Positions 19,643-28,175 of a stretch of DNA of 36,572 nt are shown here, one piece after another (within the stretch, counting starts at the first letter, position 1; each line of letters opens with the position of its first letter). Origin of the DNA: a marine bacterium B5-7 (GTDB lineage Bacteria; Pseudomonadota; Gammaproteobacteria; Arenicellales; CAJQKF01); the NCBI GenBank assembly GCA_021604525.1, contig BQJD01000038.1, positions 1-36,572 of the forward strand, read 5' to 3'. The position numbers and the translations under genes are program-made. The notes under the pieces were generated by a model. The model was not told where the DNA came from. It worked only from the letters and a program-made list of their open reading frames with translations, and did not search any database.

Positions 19643-19760
19643 GTGTACCGCTTTTAATCGTCAGGTCGTCAAGTATCCGCTCATCGGGTAGCGAAACGAT
19701 TTTTGCGGCAGGCGAAAGAACCAAAAGCCCCTAACGGCTCATCTCGGGTATATTTGTTGG

Positions 19761-19790
19761 TTGACAATAAGTGTGTCCGAACAGTACATT
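19761..19790 (+). promoter_or_regulatory. Sigma70-type promoter for rpmH-rnpA
   Basis: A perfect -35 hexamer TTGACA (19761-19766) is followed after 18 bp by TACATT (19785-19790), a fair -10. The predicted start would be about 40 bp upstream of the rpmH ATG, sensible for a highly expressed ribosomal-protein gene. Confidence 0.65.
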
Positions 19791-19836
19791 CCGATCCCTT
19801 TTTCAGACGAAAATCTCCTGACAGGAACCTGACACG

Positions 19837-19971
19837 ATGAAACGCACTTTCCAACCCAGCGAAGTGAAGAGGAAACGCACCCACGGGTTCCGCGCACGCA
19901 TGAGTACACGCGGCGGGCGAGCCATAATCAAGGCGCGGCGGGCTAAGGGTCGATCACGCCTCAGCGCCTGA
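19837..19971 (+). CDS. rpmH: 50S ribosomal protein L34
   Basis: A 44-residue, strongly basic protein beginning [20 protein letters not shown] and ending [10 protein letters not shown], which is the L34 family almost end to end. It is a structural protein of the large ribosomal subunit. The ATG at 19837 follows AGGAACC at suitable spacing. It heads the conserved rpmH-rnpA-yidD-yidC-mnmE run. Confidence 0.97.
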   Translation: MKRTFQPSEVKRKRTHGFRARMSTRGGRAIIKARRAKGRSRLSA

Positions 19972-19988
19972 TTAGTGGCCGTTGTCGC

Positions 19989-20351
19989 TTGTGTTCGCTG
20001 AGCGCGTCCCTGCAAAGACGCCAACGTATTCTTAAGAGCGCGGAATTTCGCACGGTTTTTAAACAACGCCGTCGAACCGCAGGCCAGTACGCCTCGGTTC
20101 ATGTATCTCGCAACGAATTAGGTTATCCGAGGCTCGGCATTACTGTATCCCGAAAAGTATCCCGACGGGCAGTAGACCGAAATCGCATCAAGCGTCAGGT
20201 ACGCGAATATTTCCGTAAGAACAGCGACCGACTACCTGATATGGACCTTGTTTTCACTGCATTTCCAGCATGTGCCACCCTTGATAACGCCACGATGCGT
20301 GGTGAAATAGACAGCATATTTACACGTACCTCAGCACGATGCGCACGTTGA
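19989..20351 (+). CDS. rnpA: Ribonuclease P protein component
   Basis: A 120-residue basic protein, the cofactor of RNase P RNA in 5' maturation of tRNA. The family signature is clear: [17 protein letters not shown] near the start, [32 protein letters not shown] in the middle (the RNR motif), then LPDMDLVF. I use the TTG at 19989, 17 bp after rpmH, since no ATG fits; the start is therefore uncertain. The 3' end overlaps yidD by 13 bp. Confidence 0.93.
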   Translation: MCSLSASLQRRQRILKSAEFRTVFKQRRRTAGQYASVHVSRNELGYPRLGITVSRKVSRRAVDRNRIKRQVREYFRKNSDRLPDMDLVFTAFPACATLDNATMRGEIDSIFTRTSARCAR

Positions 20352-20674
20352 TCATCCACTTGCTTCGTGGCTATCGTTACCTGATCAGTCCACTGTTCGG
20401 TCCGGCATGTCGGTTCGTGCCAAGCTGCTCAGAGTACGCTATTGAGGCAGTTGAGACCCATGGTGCCGCACGCGGTCTTTGGCTGTCTGTACGGCGCTTG
20501 TTGAAATGTCATCCCTGGCACGACGGGGGGTTCGATCCGGTGCCCGGCATTCATGCGTGTTCGCCTGCATGTCCACCAGCAAGTTTGTCGCCCCCGTCAT
20601 CAGACGGGAACAGGCACGAGCTACAGTACAACATCGGGCTTGACCCCGAGTACGACAAGAAATCGAAAAAATAG
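20339..20674 (+). CDS. yidD: Membrane protein insertion efficiency factor YidD
   Basis: A 111-residue YidD. The conserved core [33 protein letters not shown] is followed by [14 protein letters not shown], including the family's three cysteines. It is an inner-membrane-associated helper for YidC-dependent insertion. The C-terminal 30 residues (after PVPG) are variable, longer than in E. coli YidD and end in a lysine-rich tail. It overlaps rnpA by 13 bp and stops 2 bp before yidC, so the genes are translationally linked. Confidence 0.93.
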   Translation: MRTLIIHLLRGYRYLISPLFGPACRFVPSCSEYAIEAVETHGAARGLWLSVRRLLKCHPWHDGGFDPVPGIHACSPACPPASLSPPSSDGNRHELQYNIGLDPEYDKKSKK

Positions 20675-20676
20675 TC

Positions 20677-22356
20677 ATGATGGAAACCCAACGTCTGATC
20701 CTGTATGTCGCCCTCGGCCTGGTGCTGATGCTGTTGTGGCAATCGTGGATAAAGTACACCTTGCCCCCGTCCGCTGTGCCAACTACCACATCACAAGGTG
20801 TTGAAAGCGATTCCGCTGTCCCCGACGACGGCAGCGTACCGGTGGTGCCGAGTTCACCAGACGCGCCCGAATCCACGCAGGTCGCACCAGAGACGCCTGT
20901 AGACAGTGATTCCGCTGGGCAATTGATCGTTGTTGATACCGACCTTTTCAGGGTAGATATAAGTACGATCGGTGCAGATATACGCGAAGTTGAATTAAAG
21001 AAATATTCCGTGGATGTCGAACACCCGGATCAGCCGTTGGTCCTGATGACGCCGGATCAGCCTGACGTTTTTATCTCGGAAACCGGATTGTTAGGTCGCG
21101 ACAGCAGCTATCCCAACCATAAAACCAGTTGGTCGATTGAAGGCGACCGGTTCAAACTGGGAGACGGTGATCAGAACCTGAAGGTGGTGTTTACATACAC
21201 ATCCGACGACGGAGTTTCATATCGCAAGGTTTACACCTTCAATCGCAACAGCTACCTGATCGACCTCGAATATCAGATTCAAAACAGCTCGAACGAATCC
21301 TGGAGCGGTTATCAGTATGCCCAGTTTGCCCGCACTCAAGTGGCCCAGAAGGGGTCCATGGGGTTCCTGGGACGTTTACCGAGTTTCAAGGGTGGGGCCA
21401 TCTATACCCCGGAAGAAAAATTCCAGAAGATCAAATTCTCGAATATGACCGAGGAAGATCTCAGTCAGCGCGCCCCTGACGGCTGGGTCTCGGTATTGCA
21501 GCACTATTTTGTCGGCGCCTGGTTGCCCGCCAGTGAAGGACCATATGAGTTTTATTCCAGCGTTTCTGATCGGGCGACGAATCCGCTGTACCGTATCGGC
21601 TACAAGGATCTTTCGCCTTTAACGCTGCAACCGGGTGACAGCGGCACTCTCGACAGCCGTCTGTACATTGGTCCTAAAGAACAGTCGCGTATGAAAGGCG
21701 CTGCTGAAGGACTGGTGCTCAGCGTTGATTATGGTTGGTTAACCGCAATTGCCGCACCGTTATTCTGGTTGATCAGCTGGATTCACAAGATCGTTGGAAA
21801 CTGGGGTTGGTCCATCATATTTTTGACGATCCTGATCAAGCTGGCTTTCTTTCCGCTATCGGCGGCCAGTTACCGTTCCATGGCGAAGATGAAAAACCTG
21901 CAGCCGCGTCTGAAGACGCTTAAAGAACGTTATGGCGACGATCGCCAGAAGTTCCAGCAGGAAATGATGAAGATATACAAGGTCGAGAAGATCAATCCGC
22001 TGGGCGGTTGTTTACCGATCGTGGTGCAGATTCCGGTGTTCATCGCCCTGTACTGGGTGTTGCTGGAGAGCGTCGAATTGCGTCAGGCCACCTGGTTTTG
22101 GCTCAAGGATTTGTCAGTCAAGGACCCCTTCTACATCCTGCCGGTACTCATGGGCATTTCCATGCTGGTGCAACAAAAGCTGAATCCGGCACCAATGGAC
22201 GATATCCAGAAGAAGGTCATGATGGCATTACCCATCGTGTTTACCGTGTTCTTCCTGTTCTTTCCATCTGGTCTGGTTTTATATTGGGTGGTCAACAACG
22301 TTTTGTCGATTACCCAGCAATGGTTTATCACCAACAAGCTGCAGACAAAGAAGTAA
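20677..22356 (+). CDS. yidC: Membrane protein insertase YidC (Oxa1 family)
   Basis: A 559-residue Gram-negative-type YidC. An N-terminal membrane anchor (about residues 6-24) is followed by a Pro/Ser/Asp-rich linker and the large periplasmic beta-domain to about residue 340. The conserved five-helix insertase core then follows, with SWIHKIVGNWGWSII, FPLSAASYRSMAKMKNLQPRL, NPLGGCLPIVVQIPVFIALYWVL and the PSGLVLYWVVNNVLSITQQW end. It inserts membrane proteins alone or with SecYEG. The start could be either ATG at 20677 or 20680. Confidence 0.97.
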   Translation: MMETQRLILYVALGLVLMLLWQSWIKYTLPPSAVPTTTSQGVESDSAVPDDGSVPVVPSSPDAPESTQVAPETPVDSDSAGQLIVVDTDLFRVDISTIGADIREVELKKYSVDVEHPDQPLVLMTPDQPDVFISETGLLGRDSSYPNHKTSWSIEGDRFKLGDGDQNLKVVFTYTSDDGVSYRKVYTFNRNSYLIDLEYQIQNSSNESWSGYQYAQFARTQVAQKGSMGFLGRLPSFKGGAIYTPEEKFQKIKFSNMTEEDLSQRAPDGWVSVLQHYFVGAWLPASEGPYEFYSSVSDRATNPLYRIGYKDLSPLTLQPGDSGTLDSRLYIGPKEQSRMKGAAEGLVLSVDYGWLTAIAAPLFWLISWIHKIVGNWGWSIIFLTILIKLAFFPLSAASYRSMAKMKNLQPRLKTLKERYGDDRQKFQQEMMKIYKVEKINPLGGCLPIVVQIPVFIALYWVLLESVELRQATWFWLKDLSVKDPFYILPVLMGISMLVQQKLNPAPMDDIQKKVMMALPIVFTVFFLFFPSGLVLYWVVNNVLSITQQWFITNKLQTKK

Positions 22357-22373
22357 GCCGCTAACGGTGAACC

Positions 22374-23717
22374 GTGGATACTGACTCCGACACCATTGCC
22401 GCGATCGCGACGCCGGCGGGTGTCGGAGGAGTCGGTATCGTGCGGCTCTCCGGACCCCGTGTCATGGAGATTTGCGAGGCGGTTACCGGAAGTTGTCCGC
22501 CACCCCGATTTGCTCGATTTGGGCGCTTCCGCGATCATGACAATACTGATATCGATCACGGCATAGTCCTGTTTTTTCCGTCGCCCGGTTCCTATACCGG
22601 CGATGACGTTGTTGAATTCCAGGGTCACGGTGGTCCTGTGGTCATGGACCTGCTGCTCGCCAGAGTAGTACAACTCGGCGCACGACTGGCGCGACCCGGT
22701 GAATTCTCCGAACGCGCGTTTTTAAATGGTCGACTCGATCTGGTTCAAGCTGAGGCTGTCGCCGACTTGATTGAGGCTTCCACCCGCGACGCTGCGCGTC
22801 TTGCCATGCGTTCGCTCAAAGGCGAATTGTCCAAACAGGTGACGCGCTGCGCCGGGTTACTGATGTCGATACGCACCTTTCTGGAGGCGGCCATCGATTT
22901 TCCGGAAGAAGAAATCGACTTCTTGACGGACAGCGATATCAAGCAGCAAATCGAAACAGCTATCGGTGAGATTTCACGCACTCGCGAGGAATGCGATCGC
23001 GGCGCGATTTTGCAAAACCGGTTTTCGGTTGTGCTGTGCGGACCACCCAACGTGGGAAAATCCAGTCTTTTAAATGCGCTTGCCCGAAATGAACGTGCCA
23101 TCGTCAGCGCCACGCCCGGTACTACCCGCGATCTCATTGACGAGACCATTCGTATCGGTGGCGTAGCCGTTCAACTGATCGATACCGCCGGCCTGCGAGA
23201 GAACCCCGAAGACATTGAACGGCAGGGCATAGAACGGGCGTTAAGCGCGCTTGATCAGGCCGATCTGGTCATCATTGTTGGCGACAGCCAGTTGAGCGAT
23301 CGTACGGTACTCGATGAGATATTAACCAACATTCTGCCGGAAACTCCGCGACTGTTTGTGTATAACAAGATTGATCTCAGTGGACACCCTGCCGGCGTCG
23401 GTGATAACGGCCAACGGGTTTACGTGTCTGCAAAAACAGGTGAGGGTCTCGATGCGCTGGAGAAGGCGCTACACGAACATACCCGGCGTGGCTATGCGGA
23501 AGGTTCGATGTTTCTTGCTCGGCGTCGGCACATCGATGCCATGGATCGTGCACTTGAGCATATCGTTTGTGCATTGGATCAGATCACGGCGGGACATGCC
23601 GAGTTGACTGCGGAGGAATTACGTCTCGGCCATCGCGCGCTGGGAGAGATTACCGGCGAGGTCACAACGGACGATCTGCTTTCAGAGATATTCGGCAGCT
23701 TCTGTATCGGCAAGTAA
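22374..23717 (+). CDS. mnmE: tRNA uridine-5-carboxymethylaminomethyl(34) synthesis GTPase MnmE
   Basis: A 447-residue MnmE (TrmE). The N-terminal tetrahydrofolate-binding domain begins DTIAAIATPAGVGGVGIVRLSG. The G domain sits within the helical domain, with Walker A GPPNVGKSSLLNAL, the switch GTTRD, DTAGLRE and NKIDLSG. The protein ends in the diagnostic CIGK motif. With MnmG it modifies the wobble uridine of several tRNAs. The start is a GTG at 22374. mnmG and rsmG do not follow here; the next gene is on the opposite strand. Confidence 0.97.
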   Translation: MDTDSDTIAAIATPAGVGGVGIVRLSGPRVMEICEAVTGSCPPPRFARFGRFRDHDNTDIDHGIVLFFPSPGSYTGDDVVEFQGHGGPVVMDLLLARVVQLGARLARPGEFSERAFLNGRLDLVQAEAVADLIEASTRDAARLAMRSLKGELSKQVTRCAGLLMSIRTFLEAAIDFPEEEIDFLTDSDIKQQIETAIGEISRTREECDRGAILQNRFSVVLCGPPNVGKSSLLNALARNERAIVSATPGTTRDLIDETIRIGGVAVQLIDTAGLRENPEDIERQGIERALSALDQADLVIIVGDSQLSDRTVLDEILTNILPETPRLFVYNKIDLSGHPAGVGDNGQRVYVSAKTGEGLDALEKALHEHTRRGYAEGSMFLARRRHIDAMDRALEHIVCALDQITAGHAELTAEELRLGHRALGEITGEVTTDDLLSEIFGSFCIGK

Positions 23718-23768
23718 CGAGCTGACGGATTGCTGATATTGATTCAGAAAAGAATCAGTCGGACAGAC

Positions 23769-24266
23769 TCACAGACCGATGCCGACACCGATAGAGAAGT
23801 AGGGAAGAATCCGTTGTTTCTGGCGCTCACTGGCCGGCACCATTTCGATAATCCGAACCACCGGCCATCTAAAGGGTTGTTCACCAATCTGACCATAGCG
23901 GATCCCATCGAGCGTTCCGGTGAGCGATAACACGCGGCCGGTATCAAACACCAGCGGATCAACAAAGCCATCCTTGATGGCGATAAAACGCCCGTTACTG
24001 GCGGCCAGTGTGTCCGGCTGCCCACTCGAGAGGATCGGGAAACTCAGGACTTCCAGTTCGACGGCATCATTTAATGTGCGCACCTCGACAATTCTTCCTG
24101 CCCAGTTGACGGTTCCCTCGGGTGACGTTGCCTGGTTTGTTACTGCTTCCGGACTCAAATCCAGAGATACCTGGCTTACGTCCAGGCGTGATGACGACGC
24201 ACAACCGACCAGTAGCAGCGCAGCTATCAGGGAGAATATAAAAATGCGGATCGGGATCATCGTCAT
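23769..24266 (-). CDS. Slp-family outer-membrane lipoprotein
   Basis: About 165 residues with a lipoprotein signal: a hydrophobic run FIFSLIAALLLVGC with a lipobox Leu-Val-Gly-Cys (Cys about residue 22). The mature part contains VNWAGRIVEVRTLNDAVELEVLSFPI and RFIAIKDGFVDPLVF..GRVLSLTGTLDG, matching the Slp/YeaY group of starvation-inducible lipoproteins. Residues after the Cys are Ala-Ser-Ser, compatible with outer-membrane sorting. Its function is not established. It converges with mnmE and stands alone. Confidence 0.85.
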   Translation of the reverse strand: MTMIPIRIFIFSLIAALLLVGCASSSRLDVSQVSLDLSPEAVTNQATSPEGTVNWAGRIVEVRTLNDAVELEVLSFPILSSGQPDTLAASNGRFIAIKDGFVDPLVFDTGRVLSLTGTLDGIRYGQIGEQPFRWPVVRIIEMVPASERQKQRILPYFSIGVGIGL

Positions 24267-24500
24267 GTATGGTTTAAGGTTGGGTGAAGAAAGCTTAACC
24301 GGTACGGCGCCCTCTGCCTAGATCAGCGTGCTTAACAATTTGGTCATAACGGACATGGTTTTTAATAATTCCCTATCCTTCACTGACCGGCAATCAGTAT
24401 GCATCGTTGCGCTGAGGTGAGCACACCACGGTAACAATTTGCCCGATTATCTGTGACATAATTCCCCACCCCATAGAAAACTACCGGCGCAGGCAAACCA

Positions 24501-25775
24501 TTGCCGACATCCACACCCAACAATCCGCTTGACGCTGCCGACGGGCATATAGGTGACCACATCCCTGGACGCGGTGAGCGCGGTCATTCTGGGCGCACAG
24601 TTTTCATCTTCTCAAGCCTTGCCCATTTTTACATTCATCTGTGCATCGCATTTTACTTTGTCATCGTGCTGTCGCTGGAGCGTAGCTGGGATTTGCCGTA
24701 TCACGAACTGGTCAGCCTGTGGACCCTGGGTTCGTTGATGGTGGGTGTGTGTGCGTTACCAGCAGGGATGATCGCCGATCGTTTCGGCGCGCCGCGTATG
24801 ATGATGTTATTTTTTCTTGGTCTGGGTGGTTGCGCCATTGGTGCCGGACTCAGTACTGGTGAATCCTCCCTGTTTTGGTGGTTAACCGGAATCGGGGTGT
24901 TTGCCGCTATCTATCATCCGGTTGGCATCCCGTGGCTGGTTCGCAACATTCCAGGCAAACGTGGCAAGGCGTTGGCACTTAACGGCATATTCGGTTCATT
25001 CGGCGGGGCTGCTGCGGGGTTAGCTACGGGTTTCCTGATAGATGTCATTAATTGGCGTGCCGCGTTCATTGTTCCGGGTGTTATTGTTGTCTTGACGGGT
25101 GTAGCGATGATTATGGTTAGTCGTTTGGGTGGAACGCTTGAGCGAGAGGTCAGTAGCCATAGCCATAGTACCGCCGAGCATCCGGCACTCGGTATCTTCG
25201 CACTCTTGATGTTCAGCATGTTTATCAGCGGCCTTTTGTTTAACGGGACTCAAACCGCACTGCCAAAGTACTTCGAATTACGTGGCCAGTCGCTTATCGG
25301 CGATAGTGTCTTCGGTATCGGTGTCCTGGTTGCATGCGTTTACACACTGGCCGGATTCATGCAGATACTCGGTGGTCATCTTGCTGATCGTTATCCATTG
25401 AAAACGGTCTACATGTCGGCTATTGCACTTCAGATTCCTTTCCTGTGGCTGGCGGCACAATTCGACGGTTGGATGTTGATGGTGACCTGTACGCTGATGG
25501 TCGTTGCCAACACGGGAGCGTTACCGGCTGAGAACATGATTCTCGCCCGCTTTGCACCGAGCAACCGACATGGCCTGGCATTCGGTGCCAAGTTCGTCTT
25601 ATCGTTCGGTGCCGCACCGGTAGCAGTTTTGCTGGTGTCGTATATTCAGGATCGAACCGGCGACCTGTCTTTGCTGTTCAGGCTGTATTCGGGTATTGCC
25701 ATTGTCGCGGTGGCCGTAGTGATGTTGCTGCCGTCATTGCCACGAATGTCGGCGCTGGCCAGCAGATCAACCTGA
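24501..25775 (+). CDS. Major facilitator superfamily transporter
   Basis: A 424-residue transporter with about 12 predicted membrane helices. The loop 2-3 motif reads GMIADRFGAPR, and the second half repeats it as GGHLADRYPLK. The overall pattern (AIYHPVGIPWLVRN, GKALALNGIFGSFGG) resembles the fosmidomycin-resistance (Fsr)-like branch; the substrate is unknown. The start is a TTG at 24501, as no ATG precedes the first helix, so the first 25-30 hydrophilic residues are uncertain. The CHAD-domain gene follows after 24 bp, so the two may be co-transcribed. Confidence 0.82.
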   Translation: MPTSTPNNPLDAADGHIGDHIPGRGERGHSGRTVFIFSSLAHFYIHLCIAFYFVIVLSLERSWDLPYHELVSLWTLGSLMVGVCALPAGMIADRFGAPRMMMLFFLGLGGCAIGAGLSTGESSLFWWLTGIGVFAAIYHPVGIPWLVRNIPGKRGKALALNGIFGSFGGAAAGLATGFLIDVINWRAAFIVPGVIVVLTGVAMIMVSRLGGTLEREVSSHSHSTAEHPALGIFALLMFSMFISGLLFNGTQTALPKYFELRGQSLIGDSVFGIGVLVACVYTLAGFMQILGGHLADRYPLKTVYMSAIALQIPFLWLAAQFDGWMLMVTCTLMVVANTGALPAENMILARFAPSNRHGLAFGAKFVLSFGAAPVAVLLVSYIQDRTGDLSLLFRLYSGIAIVAVAVVMLLPSLPRMSALASRST

Positions 25776-25799
25776 TTCCCACCAAGGGAACTGTTCCAG

Positions 25800-27377
25800 G
25801 TGAACATGGTAAAAGTGCCAATCAATCAAACTGCATTCGAATTCGTGGTGCCATCGGAATGGTCGCGCAAACGCCTTGGCAGTTATTTGAAGGAACGGTT
25901 GAACTTGCGTGCCGAGAATGTCGATAGTGGTCTCGAATTCTTCGATACATTCGATTGGTTAGTGCATCGCGCCGGCTGGTTGCTGGAATTTACCGTGGCG
26001 CAGAACAAAGTGGCTCGCCTGAGACGGCTTGCCGATGGACAAGTGGTTGAACAACCGCTTCTAGCTGAGCCGTCACGATTCGTACGTGACTGGCCGCTCG
26101 GTCCGGTGCGCTCGGTTCTGATCGACATCGTGGGTGTACGGGCACTGTTACCGCGAGTCAGTGCGTCCGGTACGGCGGACGGCTTTGCGGTGTTGAATGC
26201 CGATGCCAAAACGGTGTGTCGATTATCGATTGAGCGCTGGCGAATGGATGATCCGCAATCAAGAGACAAAGCGGCCATCAATCCCGCAACCGAGTTTTCC
26301 AGAATACGCATTACGCCAATGCGCGGTTGGGACAGTGAAGCACGACGGGTTGCCGATACTTTGAGCGGCGCCGGATTCGTCAGCGCCGACCGTAACACGA
26401 TGGAGAGCATGCTGGCGGCGATTGATAGCGAACCACGTGACTACTCCCAGAAATTCACCTTGACGCTCGATCCGGAACAAGCCGCACATTTGGCCGCGCG
26501 GACAATACTGACCCGTCTGTTCGACGACCTGACGATTAACGAGGAAGGTACACGATTAGATATAGATCCCGAATTCCTGCACGATTACCGGGTTGCAGTA
26601 CGTCGTACCCGATCAGCGCTGTGGGCCTTTCGCAATCTGTTCGGACGTGAGACGCTCGAACCGTTTGCCATGGAGTTTCATGCACTCGGTCAATTGACGG
26701 GAGACAAGCGGAATCTCGATGTTCATCTGATCGACTTTGACGATCACCTCAAACATCTGGAGCCTTCTCAGCAGGCAGCCATGGAGGTGCTGAGAAAACT
26801 ACTTCAATCTCGCATGGAGGCAGCGGGCAAGGCACTTGCTGCGCATTTGAAAAGCGCCGCGTATCGTCGATTCAAGCGTGACTGGAAGACATTCTTATCG
26901 CAAACAACCGCTCATGGTCCAAGTGCTGATCAAGCGGTGCGGAAATTTGCCGACGCAGTCATCTACAAGGCATACAAAGGTATCTTGAAAAAGGGTCGCT
27001 CAATCAAACGTCGGTCGCCCGACGAAGCACTGCATAAGCTGCGCAAGCGTGCCAAGCAATTCCGATACCTAATGGAATTCTTCAGCAATTTATACGCGCC
27101 CGGTGACATCAAGCGCACCGTCAAGGAACTCAAACGAATGCAGGATCTGCTGGGGCAGTTTCAGGACGTTTGTGTGCAGATCGGTACCTTGCGCTACTTG
27201 TTGAGCGAGGATGAGTCGAGTGTCGTACGAAGCGCCCTCAATCCGCTTCTCGCAGGACTTGATGTATCCCGCCAACAACTTCGCAGCGATTTCGACAGCC
27301 AATTCAAGCGCTTCGACAGCTCGAAAAATCGCGCTCTTTATGCGAAGTTATTCAGCGAAGCGGGCGGGGATTCATAA
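25800..27377 (+). CDS. CHAD-domain protein with degenerate CYTH-like N-terminus
   Basis: A 525-residue protein. The C-terminal half (about 225-520) is a CHAD domain, a histidine-rich helical fold that binds polyphosphate. Its two repeated signatures are HDYRVAVRRTRSALWAFRNLF (around residue 260) and LHKLRKRAKQFRYLMEFF (around 411), with basic lysine-rich helices between. The N-terminal 200 residues look like a worn CYTH (triphosphate tunnel) domain: LEFFDTFDWLVHRAGWLLEF resembles its second strand, but the ExExK metal motif is missing. The start may be the GTG at 25800 or the ATG at 25806. The next gene, a ParA ATPase, begins 2 bp after the stop. Confidence 0.85.
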   Translation: MNMVKVPINQTAFEFVVPSEWSRKRLGSYLKERLNLRAENVDSGLEFFDTFDWLVHRAGWLLEFTVAQNKVARLRRLADGQVVEQPLLAEPSRFVRDWPLGPVRSVLIDIVGVRALLPRVSASGTADGFAVLNADAKTVCRLSIERWRMDDPQSRDKAAINPATEFSRIRITPMRGWDSEARRVADTLSGAGFVSADRNTMESMLAAIDSEPRDYSQKFTLTLDPEQAAHLAARTILTRLFDDLTINEEGTRLDIDPEFLHDYRVAVRRTRSALWAFRNLFGRETLEPFAMEFHALGQLTGDKRNLDVHLIDFDDHLKHLEPSQQAAMEVLRKLLQSRMEAAGKALAAHLKSAAYRRFKRDWKTFLSQTTAHGPSADQAVRKFADAVIYKAYKGILKKGRSIKRRSPDEALHKLRKRAKQFRYLMEFFSNLYAPGDIKRTVKELKRMQDLLGQFQDVCVQIGTLRYLLSEDESSVVRSALNPLLAGLDVSRQQLRSDFDSQFKRFDSSKNRALYAKLFSEAGGDS

Positions 27378-27379
27378 CG

Positions 27380-28114
27380 ATGCGTATCGTTGCCCTTTAC
27401 AGCATCAAAGGGGGTGTCGGGAAAACCGCAGCCTCGGTCAATCTTGCCTGGCAAAGCGCGAATGTTGGCTATCGTACCTTGTTGTGGGACCTCGATCCCC
27501 AAGGTGCCACATCGTATTATTTTCGCATTCAACCCCACCTGAAAGGCGGCGTTAAAACCGTACTCAAGAAAAAGCTCACCGAAGGTATCAAGGCAACCGA
27601 TTATCCGGGACTGGATTTATTGCCGGCAGACTTCACCTATCGAAATCTCGATCTGATACTTGATCAACAGAAGAAACGTAAACGTACACTTGAAAAGGTG
27701 ATCGAACGCTTCACGGAAGATTACGATCGCATCATTTTAGACTGTGCACCGAGTATATCTTTAGTTTCTGAAAACATATTTCGCAGTGCTGACATGTTGC
27801 TTAATCCCTTGATTCCATCGACTCTGTCGATCCGTACACTCGACCAGTTGTCTGCGTTTCTGAAGGCATCAAAGCTCAATGATGTCAGGCTGCTAAATTT
27901 CTTTTCCATGGTTGATCGACGCCGCAAACTGCATCGTGAGTTAATGACGGCACTGTCTCGTCAACGAGTGGATATTCTGGAATCAGCAATTCCCAATTCG
28001 AGCGTGGTAGAGCGTATGGGTATCGAGCGTCGGCCCGTGTCTTCCTATGCCGCACGAAGTACACCAGCGGTTGCGTATAAAGATTTGTGGCGGGAAATCG
28101 ATCAGCGACTTTAA
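27380..28114 (+). CDS. ParA/MinD-family ATPase paired with the CHAD gene
   Basis: A 244-residue ParA-type ATPase. The deviant Walker A box reads IKGGVGKTAAS, with the signature Lys10 and catalytic Lys15; Walker A' is LLWDLDPQGATS and Walker B is IILDCAP. There is no N-terminal helix-turn-helix, so it is of the short, cargo-positioning type. No ParB gene follows. Chromosomal ParA is normally found with ParB next to mnmG/rsmG; this one instead sits 2 bp after a CHAD gene, and its ribosome site lies inside that gene's end, implying coupled translation. I infer a role in positioning polyphosphate or CHAD-marked bodies. Using the origin-proximal parS sites is a less likely alternative. Confidence 0.86.
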   Translation: MRIVALYSIKGGVGKTAASVNLAWQSANVGYRTLLWDLDPQGATSYYFRIQPHLKGGVKTVLKKKLTEGIKATDYPGLDLLPADFTYRNLDLILDQQKKRKRTLEKVIERFTEDYDRIILDCAPSISLVSENIFRSADMLLNPLIPSTLSIRTLDQLSAFLKASKLNDVRLLNFFSMVDRRRKLHRELMTALSRQRVDILESAIPNSSVVERMGIERRPVSSYAARSTPAVAYKDLWREIDQRL

Positions 28115-28175
28115 CACGTTGTTTAATGGGTACAGGTATCAGTCATCCACACCACTGATTCATGAAATTTATGAG

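Larger units (their letters stand above)
19263..19836. promoter_or_regulatory. 574-bp divergent spacer between dnaA and rpmH
   Basis: No reading frame looks real. It contains one perfect DnaA box (minus orientation, 19634-19642) and the rpmH promoter. An AT-rich segment at about 19275-19300, just upstream of dnaA, probably holds its promoter, but I cannot fix the hexamers. In other gammaproteobacteria this interval can hold the origin; here only one DnaA box is present, so I favour the dnaA-dnaN gap. Confidence 0.6.

Noticed and set aside
19263-19836. dnaA-rpmH spacer as oriC
   Set aside because: Only one perfect DnaA box is visible there, compared with five in the dnaA-dnaN gap.
27380-28114. 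The ParA-type gene as the chromosomal parA acting with the parS sites
   Set aside because: It has no parB partner and is fused into a CHAD transcription unit about 11 kb from the parS sites; kept only as an alternative.
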